Shown here piece after piece: positions 26,145 through 34,412 of a DNA stretch of 64,000 nt; position 1 is the first letter of the stretch, and each line of letters begins with the position of its first letter. A model generated the notes under the pieces. The model saw only the letters and a program-made list of their open reading frames with translations. It had not been told where the DNA came from and searched no databases. This DNA comes from an uncultured Flammeovirgaceae bacterium (lineage in GTDB: Bacteria > Bacteroidota > Bacteroidia > Cytophagales > Cyclobacteriaceae), in the NCBI GenBank assembly GCA_937883755.1, contig CAKZYA010000006.1, positions 124,001-188,000 of the forward strand. The letters run 5' to 3'. A program made the translations under genes and the position numbers.

Positions 26145-26300
26145 ATAGTAAAAGTACAAATATTTAGTCAAAGTTTCTCAGCTTGAGCTTTATCAAAATT
26201 GCTTTTTTACTGCCTTTTGTCAGGCGTATTTCCGCATAAATCCCAATAGATTAGGTAACTTGGGGAAAATTAGTGTTGCTACTATCTAACCTGCCTTTCT

Positions 26301-27989
26301 GTGAAATATTTGTTTATTATTATTACTACGGCTATTGCTACGGCTTTAGTTTGCTTTCTCTGGTTTAACTCTGTATCTGGAGAAGTTTCGGGTAATGATG
26401 TGCGGGCAGCTCAAAAGCTTTTGTCGCTTGAGTTAACCGATGATGAGATAGATACATTGCTGGCTGACGTTCGGGGGAATGCTGATAATTATGCTTTCAT
26501 GCATCAGTATACACTAAAAAATGAAGTGCCCCCTGCTTTGTTATTTAGTCCTATTCCCCAAGGTTTCAAAATAGACACTACCTCCGTTTCGCCTGAGTGG
26601 GATATTCCTGAAGATATAGCCTTGCCGATCAACCAAGACGAACTAGCATTTTACAGCGTACTAGAACTAGCTTCCTTACTAAAAAATCAAAAAATCACCT
26701 CCATCGAGCTAACGCAGCTTTACTTGGATCGTATTCACCGTTACGATGACACGCTACTGAGCGTCATTACTATTACAAAAGAACTGGCAATGGAGCAAGC
26801 GCAGCGTGCTGATGAAGAAATCCAGCAGGGGAAGTACCGAGGACCACTGCACGGTATTCCCTACGGAGTGAAGGACTTGCTAGCGGTAGAAGGTTACAAA
26901 ACCACCTGGGGCGCTAATTCCCACAAAAACCAAACGATTGACGAAACGGCTACTGTTGTGAAAAAGCTAGAAGCAGCTGGAGCAGTACTTATTGCTAAAC
27001 TCACTTCGGGAGCACTAGCCCGGGGCGATGTATGGTTTGGTGGTACCACCAAAAATCCCTGGGACTTGACACAAGGAGCCAGTGGCTCGTCAGCAGGATC
27101 AGCTTCAGCAGTAGTTGCTGGATTGGTAGGCTTTGCGATCGGTACCGAAACGATGGGATCAATTAGTTCGCCCTCTACCCGATGCGGAGCCAGTGGCTTA
27201 CGGCCTACTTTTGGGCGAGTGAGCCGCCAAGGGGTGATGACACTTAGTTGGAGTCTGGATAAAGTCGGACCAATCTGCCGCTCAGCCGAAGATGCAGCCC
27301 TGGTGTTCGATGCAATTCGCGGAGCTGATCCAAAAGATAAAACTACCTTGGATGCCTCTTTCGTTTACGATGGTCAGACTGACCTGGCGAACTTGCGAAT
27401 AGGTATAGCAGAAAAATACCTTGAAGATGATACGGTTAATCAGGAGCATAATGAACAAACGCTGGAAGTACTAAAAAATCTGGGAGCAAATCTTCAACCC
27501 GTCAGCTTGCCGGATAGTACCGTGCTACCCATAAAAGTACTTTCTCTAATTATGTTTGCCGAAGCCGGAGCGGCGTTTGATGATCTCACTCGTAGCAATC
27601 TTGATGACTCATTGGTTCGCCAGGATGAACGCTCGCGACCGAACGCCCTTCGGCAATCCCGTTTTATTCCGGCGGTGGAATATATTCAAGCCAATCGCTA
27701 TCGCTATCAACTTATTCAGGCAATGGATTCGCTGATGCAACAGTATGATATAATAGTTACACCTACCCGAGGTAGGCGTCAGTTGCTCATCACCAATATG
27801 ACTGGGCACCCGGTAATGGTAGTGCCTAACGGATTTGACGAGGATGGACATCCGCAGAGTATTACGTTTATCGGCAATCTCTACGATGAAGCTACCATTC
27901 TAGAAGTAGCCCACGCCTACCAGCAAGCTACTGATACCGAAGACCAGCGCCCAGAGTTCTTTTTGCCTCAGTCAGTGGCCAAAAACTAA
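26301..27989 (+). CDS. Amidase-signature family hydrolase, exported or membrane-anchored
   Basis: 562 residues from a GTG start. An N-terminal hydrophobic segment (LFIIITTAIATALVCFLWF) indicates export or anchoring. The Ser-cisSer-Lys triad motifs are visible: the Lys in GIPYGVKDLL, the Gly/Ser-rich loop GASGSSAGSASAVVAG, and the nucleophile region TETMGSISSPS followed by CGASGLRPTFGRVSRQGVM. It belongs with amide hydrolases related to GatA. The extracytoplasmic location rules out a Gln-tRNA amidotransferase role; the natural amide is unknown. It overlaps the convergent GH43-like gene by 4 bp. Confidence 0.88.
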   Translation: MKYLFIIITTAIATALVCFLWFNSVSGEVSGNDVRAAQKLLSLELTDDEIDTLLADVRGNADNYAFMHQYTLKNEVPPALLFSPIPQGFKIDTTSVSPEWDIPEDIALPINQDELAFYSVLELASLLKNQKITSIELTQLYLDRIHRYDDTLLSVITITKELAMEQAQRADEEIQQGKYRGPLHGIPYGVKDLLAVEGYKTTWGANSHKNQTIDETATVVKKLEAAGAVLIAKLTSGALARGDVWFGGTTKNPWDLTQGASGSSAGSASAVVAGLVGFAIGTETMGSISSPSTRCGASGLRPTFGRVSRQGVMTLSWSLDKVGPICRSAEDAALVFDAIRGADPKDKTTLDASFVYDGQTDLANLRIGIAEKYLEDDTVNQEHNEQTLEVLKNLGANLQPVSLPDSTVLPIKVLSLIMFAEAGAAFDDLTRSNLDDSLVRQDERSRPNALRQSRFIPAVEYIQANRYRYQLIQAMDSLMQQYDIIVTPTRGRRQLLITNMTGHPVMVVPNGFDEDGHPQSITFIGNLYDEATILEVAHAYQQATDTEDQRPEFFLPQSVAKN

Positions 27990-28966
27990 GGCTGTGTTGC
28001 CCAACCTAACTTAGCTACTCGAATTCCTTGTAAATCCGGTAACAAAGCAGCCACGTACCACTGACCCTGGTGCTGGAAAATTTCGGGCGCAGCAACAGGT
28101 AGCGTTCCTACAAAGTACTGGTCATCATCTACACCAAAATCGTACAGGTTTTTAGAGCGGTAAACACTGGTTTTAGGTATTGTCTCAGTTACTCCATTCA
28201 CTACTTTTCCGTAAGATTGGGTGCGGAATAGATAGTAGTAGCCCGAAGGATGCTTTACTACAAATGGACATTCGGCTAACCAGAATTTATCGCCTCCCGC
28301 TTGTCCGCCATAAGCCACTTTGGTGGACTCACTCCAGGTTTCCAGATCGGTAGAAGTACGCAGATAGACCGCTCCAATCTGATTAGGGTGAGCGGTGTAG
28401 TAGACATAAAACGTATCGTTTTCGTGCAACACCATCGCATCACGGGTATTCGTTTCCAACGGATCGCCAAACAAAGCGGGAGAACCATCACGCAGCTCTC
28501 GCGCAAAAGTAATACCATCAGGACTCGTAGCTAAACAAATGCGGTTCCAGTCGCCGTAAAACATTTGATACATATTGTCGATACGAGTCACGTAAGGAGC
28601 CTGCATTCCGCCGGGTTCTTCTCCTAAACTCGGATCAGCTTGCATCGCGATTCCCATCGGAGTCCAGTCCCGGTCAGTTAAATTAGCGGCTTGCCAGCGA
28701 TGAAATAAGCGGGTTTTACCCGGAGCTTTGGTTTTTCGGATGCACGACCACAACTGCCAAGTGCTATCCGCCGCTTGCCAGATGCCAAAATCGACGGGCT
28801 GTTGCTCATCCGAGGTCAACTTACCTAAATCGGGGTTTCCCGCAATTGTCCACCAATCACCCTCAATCACCGGAACTAAGGCTGGATTAGGTTGAGAGAA
28901 GCTAGTCGAAGCTGAATATAAAAAGAGACTAGTAAGACAGATTAGAAACTTCGTAGCGTAAGTCAT
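27986..28966 (-). CDS. Secreted GH43/GH32-like five-bladed propeller protein
   Basis: 326 residues from the ATG at 28966; a TTG at 28996 gives a longer frame but the ATG starts a proper signal peptide (FLICLTSLFLYSASTSFSQ). The sequence has the blade pattern of GH43/GH32-type glycosidases: APYVTRIDNMYQMFYGDWN, ICLATSPDGITF, DAMVLHENDTFYVYYTAH, YLRTSTDLETWSES, CPFVVKHPSGYYYLFRTQSY. I cannot assign all catalytic acids with certainty, so the substrate is open. It is probably a periplasmic or secreted carbohydrate-acting enzyme. Confidence 0.7.
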   Translation of the reverse strand: MTYATKFLICLTSLFLYSASTSFSQPNPALVPVIEGDWWTIAGNPDLGKLTSDEQQPVDFGIWQAADSTWQLWSCIRKTKAPGKTRLFHRWQAANLTDRDWTPMGIAMQADPSLGEEPGGMQAPYVTRIDNMYQMFYGDWNRICLATSPDGITFARELRDGSPALFGDPLETNTRDAMVLHENDTFYVYYTAHPNQIGAVYLRTSTDLETWSESTKVAYGGQAGGDKFWLAECPFVVKHPSGYYYLFRTQSYGKVVNGVTETIPKTSVYRSKNLYDFGVDDDQYFVGTLPVAAPEIFQHQGQWYVAALLPDLQGIRVAKLGWATQP

Positions 28967-29140
28967 GCATGGATAATTAATTGCAGATATAAACAATATT
29001 GACCCAGCAGATTGTTTATTATGCCAATATTAATTGAGGCGACTTCTTAGCAAGTTTCACAGTTTTGCTATGTACTAATAAATATCAAATCCCCCTCAGT
29101 AGGGTGATGGATATCCTGTCTCTCCGAAAGTAGCACCATA

Positions 29141-29182
29141 TCAATCGGATGGTTTTAGCCTCGCCCAAAACCATCCGATTGA
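29141..29182. repeat. Perfect 16-bp inverted repeat downstream of sppA
   Basis: TCAATCGGATGGTTTT (29141-29156) and AAAACCATCCGATTGA (29167-29182) pair perfectly around a 10-base loop. It lies 49 bp past the sppA stop, in the intergenic region leading to the GH43-like gene. There is no T-run on either strand directly after the stem, so it is not a standard intrinsic terminator. RNA-stabilising hairpin or protein-binding site are alternatives. Confidence 0.9.
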
Positions 29183-29230
29183 TGAGTAATTGTAAGTTTA
29201 ATAAAGGGGAAGAAGAAGATTTTTCTCTGT

Positions 29231-31000
29231 CTACTTAATCTCCATCATGAAGGGCATGCGGGCTTGAATGCCTTGCCATTCGCGTACTTGTTGGAATTGC
29301 TGTACGTAGGGGAAGGCATCACCTAACTCATGCTTGAGTAACTGGGTACTTACTTCTTGACCTAGCTCTTCCATAATTTGTTGGAAGATGTCTTTCTTTT
29401 CGGGATAATACTTCACGCGGTAATCGTCCTCTTCTAACCCAGCTTTTTCTACCGCAATAGCTACAGCATCGTCTAATCCACCTAATACGTCTACTAAGTC
29501 CCTCTCTAGGGCTTCAGTGCCGCTCCAGACCCGACCGGAGGCTACTTTCTTTAATTGTTCTACTGACATATTCCGACCCTCAGCCGCTTTGCTGGTAAAA
29601 GTCTCGTAGCCTTGCTCAATGCCATTCTGGATAATTCGCCGTTCGGCTTCTGACATGGGTTTAGAGGGCGAAAAGATATCAGCAAACTCACCGGTTTGTA
29701 CAATCTCGGTATCTACTCCTATCTTATCCAGCATACCTTCTACGTTGAAAAACGCTCCGAAAATACCGATAGATCCGGTGATAGTATTAGGATGAGCCAC
29801 GATAGTATCGCAGCCCATTGCCATGTAGTATCCACCTGAAGCAGCTACGTCGGACATAGACGCAATAACAGGTTTCTCTTGTTTGGCCAGTTGGATCTCC
29901 CGCCACATTTTGTCCGAAGCCAGGGCACTTCCTCCGCCTGAGTTAATCCGGATGACCATGGCTTTTACATTATCATCTTCGCGTGCCTTACGGATTTCCT
30001 TGGCAAACTTATCACCACCAATACTATTCATATCGCCTTCACCGTCTACAATATTGCCTGAGGCAACAATCACGGCTACGCGATTGCGGGAATAGTCGGG
30101 AGCGCGGGCTTCTACCGCTTTGCTGTACTTCCCTACCGAAATGAAGTTAATTTCGTCATCTTCCTCCTCTTCGCCCAGACCGAGTTTCTCTCGCAACAAA
30201 TCACGTACCTCATCGGGGTAGCGTAGTCCGGTAACCATGCTAGCGTCTATAGCATCCTGCGGTTCTTGGATCTTCATAGAGTCTGCCAGGCTGCGTAGCT
30301 GATTTTCGGATATATCGGTAGAAGTAGTTATCCGATCAAGGTAGGTATCGTAGAGCGAGTTGAGGAATGATACAGTCTGTGCCCGACTAGAATCACTCAT
30401 GCTGGTGCGGGTAAGTGGCTCAATAGCACTCTTAAAATCACCCACCCGGAAGATTTCAGGCTTGAGCCCAAGCTTATCCAAGGTTTCTTTGATAAACACC
30501 GTCTCTACCATGAAGCCATTAAATTCCACTCCTCCCCAATCCGGGTGAATGTATAGCTCATCGGCTACGGAAGCAATGTAGTAGGCCTTTTCGGAAAGAA
30601 AATCGCTATAAGATATAATAAACTTACCCGACTCTTTAAAGTTAACCAGGTCGTTACGAATCTCCTCCAAACTGGCAAAGCCTCCAAGTGAGAGGCTAGC
30701 ATCTAGATAAATGCCCTGAATGTTTTCATCTTCTTTAGCTGCCTGAATGGCACTACGTATTTGCAGTAATCCGATAGTGCCACCGTCGAAGCCCGGAAAT
30801 GGCAGTTCGCTGAACGGATCGTCCATTTTACGTTCTACAATGGGCTTATTTAATTTCAGGTGTAGTACTGAGTTTTCTTTCACCTCTACTTCGGGTTCTT
30901 GGGTGGCGGCGGCGATAATTCCGCCAAAAATTGCAAAGATTAATCCGAAGAAGAGGATCAATCCTACTAGAGTAGCTAACACGTTTCTTAAAAATATCAT
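29231..31000 (-). CDS. sppA: Signal peptide peptidase SppA, 67 kDa type
   Basis: 589 residues. An N-terminal transmembrane helix (about 5-30) anchors it in the inner membrane with the catalytic part outside. It has the two tandem S49 peptidase halves of the long SppA type. The general-base Lys lies in GDFKSAIEPLTRTSMS in the first half. The nucleophile Ser is in MSDVAASGGYYMAMGCD, followed by HPNTITGSIGIFGAFFN in the second half. It degrades cleaved signal peptides and other membrane peptides. Divergent from folK by 93 bp. Confidence 0.95.
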   Translation of the reverse strand: MIFLRNVLATLVGLILFFGLIFAIFGGIIAAATQEPEVEVKENSVLHLKLNKPIVERKMDDPFSELPFPGFDGGTIGLLQIRSAIQAAKEDENIQGIYLDASLSLGGFASLEEIRNDLVNFKESGKFIISYSDFLSEKAYYIASVADELYIHPDWGGVEFNGFMVETVFIKETLDKLGLKPEIFRVGDFKSAIEPLTRTSMSDSSRAQTVSFLNSLYDTYLDRITTSTDISENQLRSLADSMKIQEPQDAIDASMVTGLRYPDEVRDLLREKLGLGEEEEDDEINFISVGKYSKAVEARAPDYSRNRVAVIVASGNIVDGEGDMNSIGGDKFAKEIRKAREDDNVKAMVIRINSGGGSALASDKMWREIQLAKQEKPVIASMSDVAASGGYYMAMGCDTIVAHPNTITGSIGIFGAFFNVEGMLDKIGVDTEIVQTGEFADIFSPSKPMSEAERRIIQNGIEQGYETFTSKAAEGRNMSVEQLKKVASGRVWSGTEALERDLVDVLGGLDDAVAIAVEKAGLEEDDYRVKYYPEKKDIFQQIMEELGQEVSTQLLKHELGDAFPYVQQFQQVREWQGIQARMPFMMEIK

Positions 31001-31093
31001 GACAAAGGATATTAAATAGTTTTCTTTCTTAGTATCAGATTATCTTATATTCTTACACAAGAATCCGAAATTTAACACTTTTCAATAATCCAA

Positions 31094-31585
31094 GTGAAGG
31101 TAATCAAGGGAATTTATCTGTTATTAGGCAGTAACTTGGAAGATCGGGATGAAAATCTTCAACAGGCACGGGAAAATATTGTTCAGCAGGTAGGAGGTAT
31201 CATTTGTACTTCCGGCATTTACGAAACCGAAGCTTGGGGAGTATTGGATCAGCCGCTGTTTTATAATCAAGTAGTTCAAATAGATACTGCCCTCGGTCAC
31301 GAAGCTTTACTACATGTTTTGCAAGGAATTGAGCAAAAAATAGGGAAGGTAAAGGTAGGAAAGTGGCGAGAGCGCTTGATTGATATTGATCTACTGTACT
31401 ACGGTAACCGTATCGTACGCACCCCGACGCTCACCGTACCGCACCCTGAAATACAAAACCGTCGGTTTACGCTAGCCCCACTGGTTGAGCTAATTCCCGA
31501 CGATCTACACCCAGTGCTCTTTCAGTCGCATCAGAAGTTGTTAGCAACTACTCCAGATACGTTGGAGGTGTGGAAGGTCAAATAG
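31094..31585 (+). CDS. folK: 6-hydroxymethyl-7,8-dihydropterin pyrophosphokinase
   Basis: 163 residues from a GTG start. FolK motifs are present: YLLLGSNLEDRDENLQQA at the front, YETEAWGVLDQPLFYNQVV, and the signature WRERLIDIDLLYYGNRIV with the metal-binding Asp pair, followed by VPHPEIQNRRFTLAPLVEL. It transfers pyrophosphate from ATP to hydroxymethyl-dihydropterin in folate synthesis. It is a single-domain enzyme of usual length and ends beside an imperfect inverted repeat. Confidence 0.95.
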   Translation: MKVIKGIYLLLGSNLEDRDENLQQARENIVQQVGGIICTSGIYETEAWGVLDQPLFYNQVVQIDTALGHEALLHVLQGIEQKIGKVKVGKWRERLIDIDLLYYGNRIVRTPTLTVPHPEIQNRRFTLAPLVELIPDDLHPVLFQSHQKLLATTPDTLEVWKVK

Positions 31586-31587
31586 GA

Positions 31588-31656
31588 GTTGGGTTTTGGG
31601 GATTAGGGGTTAGAAGTACTTATCCAAAACCTAACACCCAATCCCTAAAGCCAAAA
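31588..31656. repeat. Imperfect 26-bp inverted repeat between folK and moeB-like gene
   Basis: The left arm at 31588-31613 (G-rich, starting GTTGGGTTTTGG) and the right arm at 31631-31656 (ending AAAGCCAAAA) match in 20 of 26 positions, with a 17-base loop. The right arm contains a 22-bp segment that matches 18832-18853 in 20 positions. It occupies the whole gap between two convergent genes, so it may act as a two-way terminator. Confidence 0.75.
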
Positions 31657-32820
31657 TTAATATTTGACCATACTATTATCAATCTCTTTGGCCCAGGCGA
31701 GGATGCCACCTTGGAGGTTGTAGAGGTTGGTGAATCCGTACTTTTTCTCTAATTGTTCAATGGCTTGTTGGCTACGTTTTCCACTGCGACAGTGAACAAT
31801 TACTCGCTTGTCGGAAGCGATCTTTTCTACCTGTTCTTCTATTTGGTTTAGTGGAATGAGCTCTCCGCCCAGGTTAGCGATATTGTACTCATAAGGCTCG
31901 CGCACATCGAGTAGTTGAAAGTCTTGCTTGCGCTGAATTAGCGCGTGCAACTCACGGACGGTGATTTCTTTTACAGTTGATTGCTCTTTCTGAGTGGGCA
32001 TACCGCAGAACTGCTTATAGTCAATTAGCTCAGTTTGAGTAGGATTTTTGCCATTGAGTGGATTTTCAGGGTTACGGTGAATTTTCAGGATGCGAGTTTC
32101 AAACGTTAGTGCATCAAATAGGAATAATCGCCCGGAAAGCGTGTCGCCTATCTCGGTAATTACTTTGATGACTTCGTTGGCCTGCAAACTTCCTAGGATA
32201 CCAGGCAGCACACCGAGCACTCCGCCCTCAGCGCAACTAGGCACTAAGCCCGGTGGGGGAGGGGTAGGAAAGAGGTCACGGTAATTGGGGCCAACATTGC
32301 CATCCTTGTCAGTATAATTAAACACGGAGGCTTGCCCCTCAAACCGAAAGATAGAAGCATATACATTCACTTTGTTCAGCAGTACGCAGGCATCATTTAC
32401 TAAATAGCGAGTAGGGAAATTATCCGTACCATCAGCCACTACATCGTAATCTTTAATAATATCCAGCGCATTCTGAGAAGTGAGAGCCGTATTGTACGTC
32501 TTGATATTGACGAAGGGATTTTGCCTACGAAGTCGTGCTGCGGCGGCTTCTACTTTGGGTCGCCCCACGTCATCTACGGTAAATAAGATCTGACGCTGCA
32601 GGTTGCTTTCGTCTACTGTGTCAAAATCTACAATACCAATGTTGCCAACCCCAGCGGCGACTAAGTAGGATAGTAGCGGTGCGCCCAACCCTCCGGTGCC
32701 TACTACCAGTACTTTAGCAGCTTTTAGCTTACGTTGTCCCTCAATATTAAAGTCAGGAATGATGAGGTGACGGCTATATCGCTCTAGCTCTTCTTTAGAG
32801 AATGTGATATGGTCACTCAT
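31657..32820 (-). CDS. MoeB/ThiF-type adenylyltransferase fused to rhodanese
   Basis: 387 residues. Residues 1-255 are an E1-like adenylating domain: the ATP site VLVVGTGGLGAPLLSYLVAAG, then DFDTVDESNLQRQILFT, DGTDNFPTRYLVNDAC and the PSCAEGGVLGVLPG loop with the candidate active Cys. Residues about 285-387 are a rhodanese domain with the active-site loop VHCRSGKRSQQAIEQ. Such fusions activate the C-terminal glycine of small sulfur carriers (MoaD/ThiS type) and pass on sulfur for molybdopterin, thiamine or thiolated tRNA. Which pathway is served cannot be told from this window. Confidence 0.92.
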   Translation of the reverse strand: MSDHITFSKEELERYSRHLIIPDFNIEGQRKLKAAKVLVVGTGGLGAPLLSYLVAAGVGNIGIVDFDTVDESNLQRQILFTVDDVGRPKVEAAAARLRRQNPFVNIKTYNTALTSQNALDIIKDYDVVADGTDNFPTRYLVNDACVLLNKVNVYASIFRFEGQASVFNYTDKDGNVGPNYRDLFPTPPPPGLVPSCAEGGVLGVLPGILGSLQANEVIKVITEIGDTLSGRLFLFDALTFETRILKIHRNPENPLNGKNPTQTELIDYKQFCGMPTQKEQSTVKEITVRELHALIQRKQDFQLLDVREPYEYNIANLGGELIPLNQIEEQVEKIASDKRVIVHCRSGKRSQQAIEQLEKKYGFTNLYNLQGGILAWAKEIDNSMVKY

Positions 32821-32857
32821 GAGGCTCAGGCGATGGAGAATTAGGCCGTCACACTAC

Positions 32858-34081
32858 TTATGCAGAAAAGGCGGCCTTCTTCTGGTTAAATCTTGGTAAG
32901 ACTAATTCGGAAACGGTTTGGCCGATAGAAAGAGAAGAAGTAGCGGCTGGTGACGGAGCGTTAAGCACGTGTACGGCGTACTCATCTTCAATGATCTTAA
33001 AGTCATCGAGCAGTCCACCATCCCGGTCACATGCCTGCGCTCGCACCCCAGCCCCACCTGGAACTAGATCATCTTCTTGCACTTCAGGAATCAGGTGCTG
33101 TAAGGCTTTGGTAAACGCTGATTTAGAAAACGAGCGATACATTTCACCTAATCCGGTACGCCAGTATTTACGGGCTACTTTCTGAAAACCTGGCCAACTT
33201 AATGTCTCACTTAGTTCACCGGGGTGAATATCTGATCGCGTGTATCCCTCTCGTCGGAAAGCCAACACCGCATTGGGACCAGCTTCAATACCACCCTCAA
33301 TCATGCGGGTAAAATGTACTCCCAAGAAGGGGAAAGCCGGATCAGGTACCGGATAAATCAGGTTTTTGACTAAATGCTGTTTGTCTTCTTTCAGCTCGTA
33401 GTATTCTCCTCGGAAGGGTACGATCTTTACGTTTACATCGGGGCGCATCATCTGAGCAATCTTATCCGAATAAAGCCCCGCGCAATTGATGACAATTCGG
33501 GTAGTGAAAGTTCCGTGATTGGTAATAATAGTGCTACCGCCAATATGAGTTCGGATATCCAACACCTTACGGTCCAAAAATAGCTGGCCGTCTTGCTGCT
33601 GCACTAGCTCGGCGTACTTCTCGCAAACGGTAGTATAATTAATAATACCAGTTTGCGGGACAAAGATGGCTTCTAATCCATTGACATGGGGTTCGTACTC
33701 ATCAATCTCTTCTTTTACCAAACGCTTTAGTCCAGTTAACCCATTGGCAGCACCGCGCTCCTGAATTTTGTCTAACTGAGGTAACTCCGACGGCCGGGTG
33801 GCCACAATCACTTTACCACACTGTTCGTGAGGAACTTGGTACTGCTGGCAAAAGTCGAGTAGCATTTGATAACCCCGAATACAATTAGTAGCCTTTAAAC
33901 TACCGGGCTTGTAGTAAACACCCGAGTGAATGACTCCACTGTTATGCCCCGTCTGGTGAGCCGCTACTTTTGTCTCTTTATCCAAAACAGCCAGTTTCAA
34001 TTGAGGCCGTTTCTCCTTGATTTTGAGGGCAGTGGCTAGTCCTACTATACCTCCGCCAATAATAACAACATCGTACTCCAC
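32858..34081 (-). CDS. lhgO: L-2-hydroxyglutarate oxidase
   Basis: About 407 residues from a GTG at 34081 (reading MEYDVVIIGGG). The frame stays open to a TTG at 34150, but those extra 23 residues do not fit the family. The FAD dinucleotide motif is GGGIVGLATALKI; then HQTGHNSGVIHSGVYYKPGS, INCAGLYSDKIAQM and PVPDPAFPFLGVHFTRMI, and a C-terminal NAPSPAATSSLSIGQTV. All are typical of LhgO/YgaF. The enzyme oxidises L-2-hydroxyglutarate to 2-oxoglutarate and feeds electrons to the membrane quinone pool. The adjacent gene encodes the MoeB-like protein on the same strand, 37 bp on. Confidence 0.92.
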   Translation of the reverse strand: MEYDVVIIGGGIVGLATALKIKEKRPQLKLAVLDKETKVAAHQTGHNSGVIHSGVYYKPGSLKATNCIRGYQMLLDFCQQYQVPHEQCGKVIVATRPSELPQLDKIQERGAANGLTGLKRLVKEEIDEYEPHVNGLEAIFVPQTGIINYTTVCEKYAELVQQQDGQLFLDRKVLDIRTHIGGSTIITNHGTFTTRIVINCAGLYSDKIAQMMRPDVNVKIVPFRGEYYELKEDKQHLVKNLIYPVPDPAFPFLGVHFTRMIEGGIEAGPNAVLAFRREGYTRSDIHPGELSETLSWPGFQKVARKYWRTGLGEMYRSFSKSAFTKALQHLIPEVQEDDLVPGGAGVRAQACDRDGGLLDDFKIIEDEYAVHVLNAPSPAATSSLSIGQTVSELVLPRFNQKKAAFSA

Positions 34082-34412
34082 ACCTGTTTTTGTTTTATAT
34101 TTTACTGAGCTAAGATACAGGAGGAAGGCGCAAAACCAAAGAAAGGGCAATACTTACTGTAGAAGTACTACTTTATTAAGCAGTAATAGCACTTTATTGA
34201 ATTAATTGATTTCCTACTTCTAATTAATGTGTTGCTTTTCGTATTTTAGCAAATAGTAGATCGTTATCTTCCTAAGCTTCACTTTACAGATAATTACCAG
34301 TTCATATACACGAACGGTTAAAGAGATTAAGCTAGGCCGAAGTATCTTAGTAAGCAGTTACTGGTAAATTTGAGCCAGAAATATCATTAAGTAAGCAAAA
34401 GACCTAATACGC
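34082..34412. other. Intergenic region between lhgO and SulP gene
   Basis: 331 bp between divergent genes. It is A/T-rich. It contains the in-frame extension of lhgO up to the TTG at 34150, and an unassigned remainder. I see no hairpin, repeat or small gene, and no convincing TAnnTTTG promoter. Confidence 0.5.
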
